Positions 8,631 to 18,122 of a stretch of DNA of 64,000 nt are shown one piece after another. This DNA is from Rhodobacteraceae bacterium EhC02. Lineage in GTDB: Bacteria > Pseudomonadota > Alphaproteobacteria > Rhodobacterales > Rhodobacteraceae. The translations under genes and the position numbers were made by a program. Within the stretch, counting starts at the first letter, position 1; the number at the start of each line of letters is the position of its first letter. The stretch covers positions 1 through 64,000 of the forward strand of contig LXYH01000024.1 of NCBI GenBank assembly GCA_001650895.1. Direction: 5' to 3'. The notes under the pieces are model-generated. The model saw only the letters and a program-made list of their open reading frames with translations. It was not told the origin of the DNA and searched no databases.

Positions 8631-9059
8631 TCAGCCGATGGCGACCAGTTCGATGGCGAAGGTCAGATCGCGCCCGGCCAGCGGATGGTTGGCATCCAGC
8701 GTCACCTCGGTTTCGGTCACTTCGACCACGGTCACGGCCATGGCCTGACCCTGCGGCGTCTGGACCTGCAGCTGGGTGCCCAGGTCCAGCGGGATGTGAT
8801 CGGGGATCTCGGTACGCGGCACGGCCTGGCGCGCGTTCGGGTCGGGCTGGCCATAGGCCTGGTCGGCCGGCACTTCGACGACTTTCCTGTCGCCAACGCT
8901 CATGCCCGGAAGGGCCACGTCGAGACCGGGGATGATCTGCCCGGAGCCCACCACGAATTCCAGCGGATCCCGCCCTTCCGAACTGTCGAAAGTGGCCCCG
9001 TCGGACAGGGTGCCGGTGTAGTGAATACGGACGGTATCGCCCGGTTTGACCTGCGTCAT
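8631..9059 (-). CDS. FKBP-type peptidyl-prolyl cis-trans isomerase (SlyD-like)
   Basis: A 142-residue prolyl isomerase. The FKBP domain is evident from VRIHYTGTLSDGATFDSS, the substrate-binding segment GSGQIIPGLDVALPGMSVG and the closing LAGRDLTFAIELV. The inserted region between them (residues 65-120) is the insert-in-flap chaperone domain of SlyD-type FKBPs. It has no His-rich metal-binding tail. The start at 9059 (MTQVKPGDTVRIHY) is the natural one; the frame is open far upstream without meaning. It is divergent from the dehalogenase-like gene. Confidence 0.92.
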   Translation of the reverse strand: MTQVKPGDTVRIHYTGTLSDGATFDSSEGRDPLEFVVGSGQIIPGLDVALPGMSVGDRKVVEVPADQAYGQPDPNARQAVPRTEIPDHIPLDLGTQLQVQTPQGQAMAVTVVEVTETEVTLDANHPLAGRDLTFAIELVAIG

Positions 9060-9266
9060 GATTGTTCCAGTTCTGCTTGGGAAAGATGAATGATCGAGGC
9101 CGTTTCGCCCATGGCGCGAACGGGTGCTCGGGTTTGCGGAGTCAAGGCTACAGACCCCGGCGGGAATTTGCAAACCGACTGCGGGATCACGGGGTTCTGA
9201 GATCATTAACTCTTTTCCCTTGCGCGCCGCCGTGCCAGTCTTGCGCCAAAAGGACGATACCGACAG

Positions 9267-9950
9267 ATGATCACGACCTGCATATTCGACGCCTATGGCA
9301 CCCTGTTCGACGTGGCGGCCGCCGCACGCGAGGTTGCTGGCGAACCGGGGCGCGAGGATTTCGCCCGGCACTGGCCCGCCATCTCGGAAAAGTGGCGCCA
9401 AAAACAGCTGCAATACAGCTGGTTGCGCGCAATCACCGGGGATCACACCGATTTCTGGACTGTCACCCAGGATGGGCTGGACTGGGCGCTGGAGGCGCAG
9501 GGACTGGCGGGCGACAACGCGCTGCGCGACCGGTTGCTGGCGCTTTACTGGCAGTTGAGCGCCTTTCCCGAAGTGCCCGCCATGCTGATGGAGCTGAAGG
9601 CCGCGGGGATGAACACGGCGATCCTGTCCAATGGCAGCCCCGAGATGCTGTCGGGTGCCGTGCAGTCCGCCGGGCTGAGCGATGTTCTGGACGATGTGCT
9701 GTCGGTCGAATCGGTGGGCATCTTCAAGCCCGCGCCGCAGGTCTATGACATGGTGATCCAGCGCTTTGGCTGCGCCAAATCGCATGTGCTGTTCGTCTCG
9801 TCGAACGGCTGGGATGCCGGGGCCGCCGCGGGCTATGGCTTCGAAACCGCCTGGGTGAACCGCGCGGGCGATCCGGTGGACCGCCTGCCGGGCCGGCCGC
9901 ATCACGAATTGAAGGATCTGACGGCGATCCCGGCGCTGGTGGCCCGCTGA
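9267..9950 (+). CDS. HAD-superfamily haloacid dehalogenase, type II
   Basis: This 227-residue protein resembles (S)-2-haloacid dehalogenases, which replace the halogen of 2-haloalkanoates with OH. The nucleophile Asp8 lies in FDAYGTLFD. Motif II is SNGSPEM, the Lys of motif III is in FKPAPQVY, and the type II-specific motif SSNGWDAGAAAGYGF is complete, so this is more than a generic phosphatase. An AAGGACG ribosome site precedes the ATG. It overlaps the following hydrolase gene by one base (TGATG), forming a coupled three-gene unit. The physiological substrate is not shown. Confidence 0.88.
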   Translation: MITTCIFDAYGTLFDVAAAAREVAGEPGREDFARHWPAISEKWRQKQLQYSWLRAITGDHTDFWTVTQDGLDWALEAQGLAGDNALRDRLLALYWQLSAFPEVPAMLMELKAAGMNTAILSNGSPEMLSGAVQSAGLSDVLDDVLSVESVGIFKPAPQVYDMVIQRFGCAKSHVLFVSSNGWDAGAAAGYGFETAWVNRAGDPVDRLPGRPHHELKDLTAIPALVAR

Positions 9951-10777
9951 TGCCGCGCTTCGTGGCCTCGGACGGGGTGTCGCTGCATTACGAGGATGCA
10001 GGCGAAGGCCTGCCGGTGTTGTGCCTGTCGGGGCTGACGCGCAATGCGCGGGATTTCGATTTCGCGGCACCGCATCTGTCGGGCGTGCGCCTGATCCGGC
10101 TGGACTATCGCGGGCGCGGGCAATCGGACTGGTCGCCCGACCCGCTGAGCTATACCGTCCCGCGCGAGGCGAAGGATGTTCTGGAACTGCTGGACCATCT
10201 GAAGCTGGACAAGGCCGCGATCATCGGCACCTCGCGCGGCGGGCTGATCGCGATGGTGCTGGCGGCGATGGCGAAAGCACGGCTTCTGGGTGTGGCGCTG
10301 AACGATATCGGCCCCGAACTGGACCCCGGCGGGCTGGACGTGATCATGGGCTACCTTGGTCGCCATCCCGATGCCGCGACGCTGGACCAGCTGGCCGAAC
10401 AACGTGCCGCTGCGTTGGCGGATAAATTCCCCGGCGTGCCGCTGGCCCGCTGGCGGCAGGAGGTCACCCACACCCATGTCGAGACGCCCGGAGGCGTCAG
10501 GATCAACTATGATCCCGGCCTGCGCGAGGCGGTGATCGCCGCAGGGGCCAAGGGTGCGCCGGATCTGTGGCCGCTGTTCGACGCCATCGCCCCCCTGCCC
10601 TGCGCGGTGATCCATGGCATGAACTCGGACCTGCTGACCGCCGCGACGGTGGCGCGCATGGCCGACCGGATGCCCGGCCTGATCGTGGCCCATGTGCCGG
10701 ACCGCGCGCATATCCCCTTCCTGGACGAGCCGCAGGCGCTGGCGGCGCTGAGCCGTTGGCTGGAGCAGATGACATGA
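9950..10777 (+). CDS. alpha/beta-fold hydrolase
   Basis: This 275-residue hydrolase has the nucleophile elbow GTSRGG, an oxyanion/strand region LSGLTRNARDFD, DYRGRGQSDW and a terminal catalytic His in DRAHIPFLDEP. It belongs to the broad group of esterases, lactonases and C-C hydrolases. Its start codon overlaps the dehalogenase stop, and its own stop overlaps the next start by four bases (ATGA), so all three are translated together. Substrate unknown. Confidence 0.85.
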   Translation: MPRFVASDGVSLHYEDAGEGLPVLCLSGLTRNARDFDFAAPHLSGVRLIRLDYRGRGQSDWSPDPLSYTVPREAKDVLELLDHLKLDKAAIIGTSRGGLIAMVLAAMAKARLLGVALNDIGPELDPGGLDVIMGYLGRHPDAATLDQLAEQRAAALADKFPGVPLARWRQEVTHTHVETPGGVRINYDPGLREAVIAAGAKGAPDLWPLFDAIAPLPCAVIHGMNSDLLTAATVARMADRMPGLIVAHVPDRAHIPFLDEPQALAALSRWLEQMT

Positions 10778-11748
10778 ATATCGAGATGATCCGCGCCGCG
10801 GCAGAGCGGCTGAGGGGACATGCGCGGGTGACACCGCTGCTGTCTTCACCCTTCATCGATCACCTTGCGGGGCGGCGTGTCTTCGTCAAGGCCGAATGCC
10901 TGCAGCACACCGGCAGCTTCAAGTATCGCGGCGGCTATTCCGCCGTGTCGGCCCTGGCCGAGGATGTGCGCGCCCGCGGCGTGATCGCCTTTTCATCGGG
11001 CAATCACGCGCAGGGTGTGGCGCTGGCCGCGGCCCAGCATGGCGTGCCGTCGGTCATCATCATGCCCGCTGACGCGCCGCGCCTGAAGATCGAGAATACC
11101 CGCGCCCTTGGGGCCGAGGTCGTGCTTTATGATCGCGCGACCGAGGACCGCGACGCCATCGGCGAACGCATGTCGCAAGAGCGCGGCCTGACCCTGATCA
11201 AACCCTTCGACGAACCGCAGGTGATCGCGGGCCAGGGCACCACAGGGCTCGAGATCGCGGAACAGGCACGCGCGGCAGGCATCGACACGGCCGATGTGCT
11301 GGTCTGCTGCGGTGGCGGCGGCCTGACATCGGGCATCGCGATGGCGCTTGAGGCCGAGGCCCCCGGCCTGCGGGCGCGTCCGGTCGAGCCGCAGGATTTC
11401 GAAGATACCGCACGCTCCCTGGCCGCAGGCAGCATCCGGCGCAACGCCAGCATGACCGGCAGCATCTGCGATGCCATCGTCACGCCAAGCCCCGGCAACC
11501 TGACCTTTCCGATCATGCAACGGCTGTGCGGCCCCGGTCTTGTGGTGACCGATCAGGAGGCGCTGCGCGCCATGGCACAGGCCTTCCTGCGCCTCAAGAT
11601 CGTGCTGGAACCGGGCGGCGCCGTCGCACTGGCCGCAGCCCTCAACCGGCGTGACCAGATCGAGGGCGACGCCGTGATCGTCGTGGCCTCGGGGGGGAAT
11701 GTCGATCTTGAAATGTACGAAGAGGCTTTGAACACCCTCAAGTCCTGA
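10774..11748 (+). CDS. threonine/serine dehydratase-like PLP enzyme
   Basis: A 324-residue fold-type II PLP enzyme. The Schiff-base Lys is in TGSFKYRGG, the phosphate-binding loop in CCGGGGLTSG, and ASGGNVD lies near the C-terminus. There is no regulatory ACT domain, so it resembles catabolic threonine dehydratases, serine racemases or hydroxyectoine-cluster EutB-type enzymes rather than full-length IlvA. The start at 10774 overlaps the hydrolase stop. The context with a haloacid dehalogenase and a hydrolase may mean a small catabolic or detoxification unit. Confidence 0.85.
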   Translation: MNIEMIRAAAERLRGHARVTPLLSSPFIDHLAGRRVFVKAECLQHTGSFKYRGGYSAVSALAEDVRARGVIAFSSGNHAQGVALAAAQHGVPSVIIMPADAPRLKIENTRALGAEVVLYDRATEDRDAIGERMSQERGLTLIKPFDEPQVIAGQGTTGLEIAEQARAAGIDTADVLVCCGGGGLTSGIAMALEAEAPGLRARPVEPQDFEDTARSLAAGSIRRNASMTGSICDAIVTPSPGNLTFPIMQRLCGPGLVVTDQEALRAMAQAFLRLKIVLEPGGAVALAAALNRRDQIEGDAVIVVASGGNVDLEMYEEALNTLKS

Positions 11749-11784
11749 CCGGGGCGCATCTTCGAAATTTAATTGACACCGTAA

Positions 11785-12992
<1,208 letters not shown>

Positions 12993-12993
<1 letters not shown>

Positions 12994-13781
12994 TGCGTAT
13001 TGCCGACCTTGGAGACCTGAAAGTCCATTACCGTATCGACGGCAACCCCGAGGGGCGGCCCGTCGTCTTTGCCAACTCGCTGGGTACCGATCTGCGGCTG
13101 TGGGACCAGGTGCTGCCGCTGCTGCCGCAGGGGCTGAAATACATCCGCTATGACAAGCGCGGTCATGGCCTGACCGAACTGACACCTGCGCCCTATTCCA
13201 TGGGCACGCTGGTGCGCGATGTGGAACGGCTGATGGATCACCTGGCGGTCAAGGATGCGCTGTTCGTGGGCCTGTCCATCGGCGGGATGATCGCGCAGGG
13301 TCTGGCTGTCAAGCGGATGGACCTGGTGCGCGCCATGGTGCTGTCCAACACCGGTGCCAAGATCGGCCAGCCCGCGATGTGGGATGACCGGATCGCCGCA
13401 GTGAAAGCCGGCGGGATCGAGGCGCTGGCCGACAGCATCATGGAACGCTGGTTTTCCGCCCCCTTCCGCAAGACTGCGGAATTCCATGCCTGGCGCAACA
13501 TGCTGGTGCGCCAACCGGCCGAGGGCTACACGGGCTGTTCCGCTGCGATCTCGGGCACGGATTTCTACACGCCCACCTCGGGCCTGCGCCTGCCGACGCT
13601 GGGCATTGCCGGATCCGATGACGGATCGACCCCGCCCGACCTGGTACGTGAGACCGTCGATCTGATCCCCGGATCGCAGTTCCACCTGATCCGCAAGGCG
13701 GGCCATCTGCCCTGCGTCGAACAGCCCGAAGAATACGCCGCCGTATTGACCAAGTTCATGCAGGACGTGGGCCATGTCTGA
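12993..13781 (+). CDS. pcaD: 3-oxoadipate enol-lactonase PcaD
   Basis: This hydrolyses 3-oxoadipate enol-lactone to 3-oxoadipate. The 262-residue alpha/beta hydrolase has the nucleophile elbow GLSIGGMIAQ and the catalytic His in KAGHLPCVEQPE, with typical PcaD segments SLGTDLRLWD and YDKRGHGLT. Its start overlaps the pobA stop by one base and its end overlaps pcaC by eight. Within the operon it acts last, after PcaB and PcaC. Confidence 0.95.
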
Positions 13782-14169
13782 GCGTTTCGACAAGGGCATG
13801 GCGGTGCGCCGCAAGGTTCTGGGCGATGCCCATGTGGACCGGGCGGAACGGGCCAAGACCCCGTTTGACGAACCGTTCCAGACCCTCATCACCGAAGGGG
13901 CCTGGGGCACGGTCTGGGCCTCTGACGGGATATCCTTGCGCGAACGGTCCATGCTGACGCTGGCGCTGCTGGCTGCAACCGGCAATTTCGACGAAATCCC
14001 CATGCACATCCGCGCGACCGCCCGCACCGGGGCCAGCAAGCAGGATGTGCTCGAGGCGTTCCAGCATGTGGCGATCTATGCCGGCGTGCCGCGTGCCAAT
14101 CATGCGCTGAAACTGGCCAAGGCCACCTATGCCGAGATGGAGGCAGATGATGAAAGACATGACCGATAA
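13774..14169 (+). CDS. pcaC: 4-carboxymuconolactone decarboxylase PcaC
   Basis: This decarboxylates gamma-carboxymuconolactone to the enol-lactone. The 131-residue protein shows the family pattern: KVLGDAHVDRAE, WGTVWASDGISLRERSM, EIPMHIRATARTG and a C-terminal GVPRANHALK. It is a stand-alone PcaC rather than the fused PcaL form, consistent with the separate pcaD upstream. The 3' end overlaps the start of pcaH by about 20 bases. Confidence 0.96.
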   Translation: MSERFDKGMAVRRKVLGDAHVDRAERAKTPFDEPFQTLITEGAWGTVWASDGISLRERSMLTLALLAATGNFDEIPMHIRATARTGASKQDVLEAFQHVAIYAGVPRANHALKLAKATYAEMEADDERHDR

Positions 14170-14902
14170 CGGTGAAACCGACGCAGGGCCGCTGATCCCG
14201 CGCCAGCGCCACATGCACCCGGTGCCCTACGATCCCGAATACAAGACATCCGTCCCGCGCTCGCCGAAATGGCCGCTGCTGTCGATGGAAAGCACGCCCA
14301 GCGAAGAGACGGGCCCGCGTTTCGGCCATTCCCTGCTGGGGCCGCTGGACAACAACCTGATCCTGAACTTTTCCAAGGATGGCAGCCCCGCGATCGGCGA
14401 GCGCATCCTGATGCATGGCCGGGTTCTGGACGAAAACGCACGGCCCGTGCCGCATACGCTGGTCGAGATCTGGCAGGCCAATGCGGGCGGGCGCTATCGC
14501 CACGTCAAGGACAACTACCTTGCGCCGCTGGATCCCAATTTCGGCGGCTGCGGGCGCACGATCACCGACGCCGAAGGGCGCTATCAGTTCCTGACGATCC
14601 GCCCCGGCGCCTATCCCTGGCCCAACCGGGCGAATGACTGGCGCCCGATGCATATCCATATCTCGGTCTTCGGGCACAGCTTCGGGCAGCGCCTGATCAC
14701 CCAGATGTATTTCGAAGGCGATCCCCTGATCGACCGCTGCCCCATCGCCGCCACTATCAAGGAGCGCAGCCAGCTGGACCGTCTGGTGGCCCCGCTGGAC
14801 ATGGCGCGGGCAAGGCCGCTGGATTTCCTGGCCTACAAGTTCGACATCGTGCTGCGCGGCCGCCGCCAGACCATGTTCGAGAACCGACTGGAAGGGATGT
14901 AA
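14150..14902 (+). CDS. pcaH: protocatechuate 3,4-dioxygenase beta subunit PcaH
   Basis: This is the iron-carrying beta subunit of the intradiol dioxygenase that opens protocatechuate to 3-carboxy-cis,cis-muconate. About 250 residues. The family segments HTLVEIWQANAGGRY, ITDAEGRYQFLTIRPGAYPW and WRPMHIHISVFG include the Fe(III)-binding Tyr and His ligands. A GGAGG at 14139-14143 fits the ATG at 14150 best (the ATG at 14147 is an alternative); a further in-frame ATG at 14129 is less likely. It is followed three bases later by pcaG. Confidence 0.96.
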   Translation: MKDMTDNGETDAGPLIPRQRHMHPVPYDPEYKTSVPRSPKWPLLSMESTPSEETGPRFGHSLLGPLDNNLILNFSKDGSPAIGERILMHGRVLDENARPVPHTLVEIWQANAGGRYRHVKDNYLAPLDPNFGGCGRTITDAEGRYQFLTIRPGAYPWPNRANDWRPMHIHISVFGHSFGQRLITQMYFEGDPLIDRCPIAATIKERSQLDRLVAPLDMARARPLDFLAYKFDIVLRGRRQTMFENRLEGM

Positions 14903-14905
14903 GCC

Positions 14906-15505
14906 ATGGTGCAATCGCTTGACACAATGATCGAAACCCCGTCCCAGACCGCCGGACCATACGTCCATATCGGCTGCATCCCCAGCTTCGCGGGCCTGCC
15001 GGGTGTCTATCCCGAGGATCTGGGCCTGTCGCCCATCGCGCCGGGGGCCAAGGGGCAGGTCATCACCATCACCGGCGCCGTGATCGACGGCACCGGCTGG
15101 GCGCTGCGCGATGCGATGATGGAAAGCTGGCAACCCGATGCGGCGGGGCGTTTCGCGGGGCAGGATGGCGCCGATCCCGCCGTCAGCGGCTTTTGCCGCT
15201 TTGCCGCCGACAAGGATAGCGGGCTCTTCACACTGACCACGGTCAAGCCCGGCCCCGTGCCCCATCGCAGCGGCGGGGTGCAGGCCCCGCATATCAGCCT
15301 CTGGATCGTGGCGCGCGGCATCAACATCGGCCTGTCCACCCGCATCTATTTCGAGGATGAGGACAACAGCGCCGATCCCCTGCTGTCGCGCATCGAACAG
15401 CGCCCGCGCGTGGATACGCTGATTGCAAAGAAGACTGCCGAAGGTCAGTATCGTTTCGACATCCGCCTTCAGGGCGACAATGAAACGGTATTTCTGGATA
15501 TCTGA
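14906..15505 (+). CDS. pcaG: protocatechuate 3,4-dioxygenase alpha subunit PcaG
   Basis: This is the non-iron alpha subunit that completes the active site of the PcaGH heterodimer. It has 199 residues, with the N-terminal SQTAGPYVHIG and the segments AVIDGTGWALRDAMMESWQ, SGLFTLTTVKPGPV and APHISLWIVARGI typical of PcaG. It follows pcaH by three bases, and the next gene starts on the base after its stop. Confidence 0.96.
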   Translation: MVQSLDTMIETPSQTAGPYVHIGCIPSFAGLPGVYPEDLGLSPIAPGAKGQVITITGAVIDGTGWALRDAMMESWQPDAAGRFAGQDGADPAVSGFCRFAADKDSGLFTLTTVKPGPVPHRSGGVQAPHISLWIVARGINIGLSTRIYFEDEDNSADPLLSRIEQRPRVDTLIAKKTAEGQYRFDIRLQGDNETVFLDI

Positions 15506-16216
15506 ATGGCTGATTTTCTTCTGGTTCACGGATCGTGCCACGGCGCGTGGTGCTGGCGCGACCTGATCCCGGCCTTGACGGCGCGCGGCCAAACCGCCCG
15601 CGCCATCGACCTGCCGGGACATGGCGCGGACAAGACCCCCTATGCCGAGGTCACGCTTGAGGGCTACGCGCAGGCGATCCTTGACGCAATCGACACGCCC
15701 GTCATGCTGGTCGGTCATTCCATGGCGGGCTTTCCCATCTCGCTGGCCGCGGAAATGGCCCCCGCAAAGATCGACCGGCTGATCTATCTTTGCGCCTATG
15801 CCGCGCAGGATGGTCGCAGCCTGGTCGAGATGCGCGCCGAGGCGCCGCGCCAGCCCATGGCCGATGCCGCGATCAGGACCGAGGATGGCCTGGCCTTCCG
15901 CGTGGACCTGTCCAAGGCGCCGGGGCTCTTCTACAACGATTGCCCGGCCGAGGCGGTGGATTACGCGCTGCCGCGCCTCTGCATCCAGGCGATCAGGCCC
16001 CAGGCCACGCCGATCCGTCTGACCGACGCCTATGCCGGGGTCAGACGCAGCTATATCCGCTGCGACGATGACCAGACGATCCCGCCGGAATACCAGCGCA
16101 GCATGACCGAAGACTGGCCCGCGCAGGACGTTCATGCCATGCCCACGGGGCATTCGCCCTTCTTCGCCGACCCCGAGGGGCTGGCCGATCTTCTGACCCA
16201 AATCGCGAAGGGCTGA
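15506..16216 (+). CDS. alpha/beta-fold hydrolase of the methylesterase/hydroxynitrile-lyase type
   Basis: A 236-residue hydrolase inserted between pcaG and pcaB with no intergenic space. The motifs LVHGSCHGAWCW, GHSMAG (nucleophile) and PTGHSPFF (catalytic His) match the family of plant MES-type methylesterases and their bacterial relatives. This differs from PcaD, which is encoded separately upstream. It is not a known step of the protocatechuate pathway. By context it could release 4-hydroxybenzoate or protocatechuate from esters before the pathway begins, but that is inference. It has no signal peptide, so it acts in the cytoplasm. Confidence 0.88.
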   Translation: MADFLLVHGSCHGAWCWRDLIPALTARGQTARAIDLPGHGADKTPYAEVTLEGYAQAILDAIDTPVMLVGHSMAGFPISLAAEMAPAKIDRLIYLCAYAAQDGRSLVEMRAEAPRQPMADAAIRTEDGLAFRVDLSKAPGLFYNDCPAEAVDYALPRLCIQAIRPQATPIRLTDAYAGVRRSYIRCDDDQTIPPEYQRSMTEDWPAQDVHAMPTGHSPFFADPEGLADLLTQIAKG

Positions 16217-16219
16217 CCC

Positions 16220-17548
16220 ATGGCCGCATCGGTGTTCGACAGCCCGCTCTACAGCCGCCTCTTTCCGTCGGGCGAGGTGGGCCGCCTCTTCACCGACAGC
16301 GCCGAGGTGCGCGCGATGCTGCTGGTCGAAGGGGCGCTGGCCAAGGCGCAGGGCGCGCTTGGGGTGATCCCTGAAACCGCCGCCGCCTATATCCACCGCG
16401 CCGCGATGGAGGTGCAGATCGATCCCGCCGCCCTGGCCGACCCCACCGGGCAGAACGGCGTTTCCGTGCCCGGTCTGGTCGCGGCCTTCCGCAGCGCGAT
16501 GGAGGCGCCCGAACATGCGCAATATGCCCATTGGGGGGCCACCTCGCAGGATATCATCGACACCGGGCTGATGCTGCGGCTGGGCCGGATGCTGGCGCTG
16601 CAAGAGGAAATGCTGACCGATACGCTCAAGGCGCTGGGACGGCTGGCGGCAGATCATGCGGCAACGCCCATGGCCGCGCGTACCTATGGGCAGCACGCGA
16701 CGCCCACCAGCTTCGGCGCGACCGTCGCCCATTGGGGCAGCCCCCTGCTGGATCTTCTGGGCGAACTGCCCGCGCTGCGCCAATCCACGCTCTGGGTGTC
16801 GCTGTCAGGGGCGGCAGGCACCTCTGCCGCGCTGGGACCGAAAGCGCAGGAGACACGCGCCGCGCTGGCCGCAGCCCTGAACCTTGCCGATCCGCAGCGC
16901 AGCTGGCACAGCGACCGCGGCCCGATCCTGCGGCTGGCCGACTGGCAGACGCGGCTGGCCCTTGCCCTTGGCAAGATGGCCGAGGATCTGCTGCTGCTGA
17001 CCCAGACCGGGATGGCAGAGGTTTCTCTGGGTGCCGCCGGCGCTTCCTCGACGATGCCGCAAAAACAGAACCCGGTCCTGCCCTCGGCCATGGCCGCCAC
17101 CGCGCGGCAGGCCGCAGGGCTGAACGCCACGCTGCAGGGCGCGGCGCTGCACCGGCTGGACCGGGATGGCGCAGCCTGGTTTACCGAATGGCTGACCCTG
17201 CCGCAGCTCTGCCTTGCCGCCACCGCCACGCTGATCCATGCGCAAAGCCTGTCGAAAACGCTGGCCCCCGTCCCTTCCGCGATGCTGGCCGCCATGACAG
17301 ATGGTCAGAACCTGATCCATGCCGAGGCACTCAGTTTCGCGCTGGCCCGCCACCTGCCCCGCCCCGAGGCGCAGGCGGCGATCAAGGCATTGTGCAAGGA
17401 GGCGGGTGCGTCAGGCGCGGACCTGGCCGCGTTGGCCATGCAGGCCTATCCCGATCTGGATCTTGCGCCGGTCTTCGATGCGGCCGCGCAGATGGGCCAT
17501 GCCCCGGATGAGGCAGGACGCTTTGCAGCGGCGGCGCAAGCGCTCTGA
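16220..17548 (+). CDS. pcaB: 3-carboxy-cis,cis-muconate cycloisomerase PcaB
   Basis: This converts 3-carboxy-cis,cis-muconate to gamma-carboxymuconolactone. A 442-residue member of the fumarase/aspartase superfamily with the signature GASSTMPQKQNP, the N-terminal segment FTDSAEVRAMLLVEGALA and HWGATSQDIIDTGL. It is the last gene of the pob-pca operon, three bases behind the hydrolase gene. Later steps (3-oxoadipate CoA-transferase and thiolase) are not in this window. Confidence 0.96.
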   Translation: MAASVFDSPLYSRLFPSGEVGRLFTDSAEVRAMLLVEGALAKAQGALGVIPETAAAYIHRAAMEVQIDPAALADPTGQNGVSVPGLVAAFRSAMEAPEHAQYAHWGATSQDIIDTGLMLRLGRMLALQEEMLTDTLKALGRLAADHAATPMAARTYGQHATPTSFGATVAHWGSPLLDLLGELPALRQSTLWVSLSGAAGTSAALGPKAQETRAALAAALNLADPQRSWHSDRGPILRLADWQTRLALALGKMAEDLLLLTQTGMAEVSLGAAGASSTMPQKQNPVLPSAMAATARQAAGLNATLQGAALHRLDRDGAAWFTEWLTLPQLCLAATATLIHAQSLSKTLAPVPSAMLAAMTDGQNLIHAEALSFALARHLPRPEAQAAIKALCKEAGASGADLAALAMQAYPDLDLAPVFDAAAQMGHAPDEAGRFAAAAQAL

Positions 17549-17557
17549 CCTGCTGCT

Positions 17558-17577
17558 TCTTCTTGCTTCAAATATCC
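17558..17577 (-). repeat. dispersed intergenic motif GGATATTT-N3-GCAAGAAGA, copy 3
   Basis: An exact match on the minus strand with N3 = GAA, ten bases after the pcaB stop. It lies downstream of the convergent minus-strand small membrane protein gene. Confidence 0.8.
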
Positions 17578-17609
17578 AGATCCCGCCCGCGCAACCCGGG
17601 CAAGGCCGG

Positions 17610-17849
17610 CTATTTGCGGCCCGTGTAAAGCTGCCAGAGCCAGATCAGCAGCAATGATCCCAGGATCGCACCGACCAGCCCGGCACCGACCCCCATCACC
17701 GCCAGCAGCATGCGCAACACCAGCCCGCCGATCAGCGCGCCGACCATGCCGATGACGATGGTTGTGATGATATCCGCCTCGACCCGCATCAGGCGCGTGG
17801 CGATGAACCCCGCCGCGGCCCCGATGATCAGCAACCAGATCACGCCCAT
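17610..17849 (-). CDS. GlsB/YeaQ/YmgE-family small membrane protein
   Basis: This encodes 79 residues, almost entirely hydrophobic, with Gly-rich segments WLLIIGAAAGFIATRLM, IVIGMVGALIGGLVL and GLVGAILGSLLLIWLWQLY, giving three membrane helices. This is the transglycosylase-associated (YeaQ) pattern, a family often induced by stress and without known biochemistry. The start at 17849 (MGVIWLL) is chosen since upstream residues are charged and unrelated. It lies 11 bases after the next small gene and was probably duplicated with it. Confidence 0.8.
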   Translation of the reverse strand: MGVIWLLIIGAAAGFIATRLMRVEADIITTIVIGMVGALIGGLVLRMLLAVMGVGAGLVGAILGSLLLIWLWQLYTGRK

Positions 17850-17860
17850 CGCGTTTCTCC

Positions 17861-18100
17861 CTACCGTTTGCGCCAATGGGTCGGCACAAGGATCAGCGCG
17901 CCCACCGACGACAGGATCGCATCCACACCGGGGCTTCCGATGCTCAAGCCGAACATGATCCGCACAAAGTAGAACAGGAAAGCGCCGCCCACGCAAATGA
18001 TGATGGACTGCAGGATTCCGTTGCGGGTAAAGCCCGTCTTTTCCGAGGCATAGCCCACGATCCCCGCAATCACCGCCGTACCGATCAGCATGGGAAACAT
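17861..18100 (-). CDS. second GlsB/YeaQ-like small membrane protein
   Basis: 79 residues with three hydrophobic segments (MLIGTAVIAGIVGYAS, GILQSIIICVGGAFLFYFV, AILSSVGALILV) and the Gly-containing spacing of the YeaQ/transglycosylase-associated family. It is more diverged than its neighbour. It starts 22 bases after the fmt stop and precedes the related gene at 17849, so both may be the tail of the def-fmt transcript. Confidence 0.7.
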   Translation of the reverse strand: MFPMLIGTAVIAGIVGYASEKTGFTRNGILQSIIICVGGAFLFYFVRIMFGLSIGSPGVDAILSSVGALILVPTHWRKR

Positions 18101-18122
18101 GACATACTCCTGTGAAAACCGC

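Noticed and set aside
13889-16783. A 964-codon open frame on the minus strand opposite the pca genes
   Set aside because: It lies antisense to pcaC, pcaH, pcaG, the hydrolase and pcaB, all of which are well supported.
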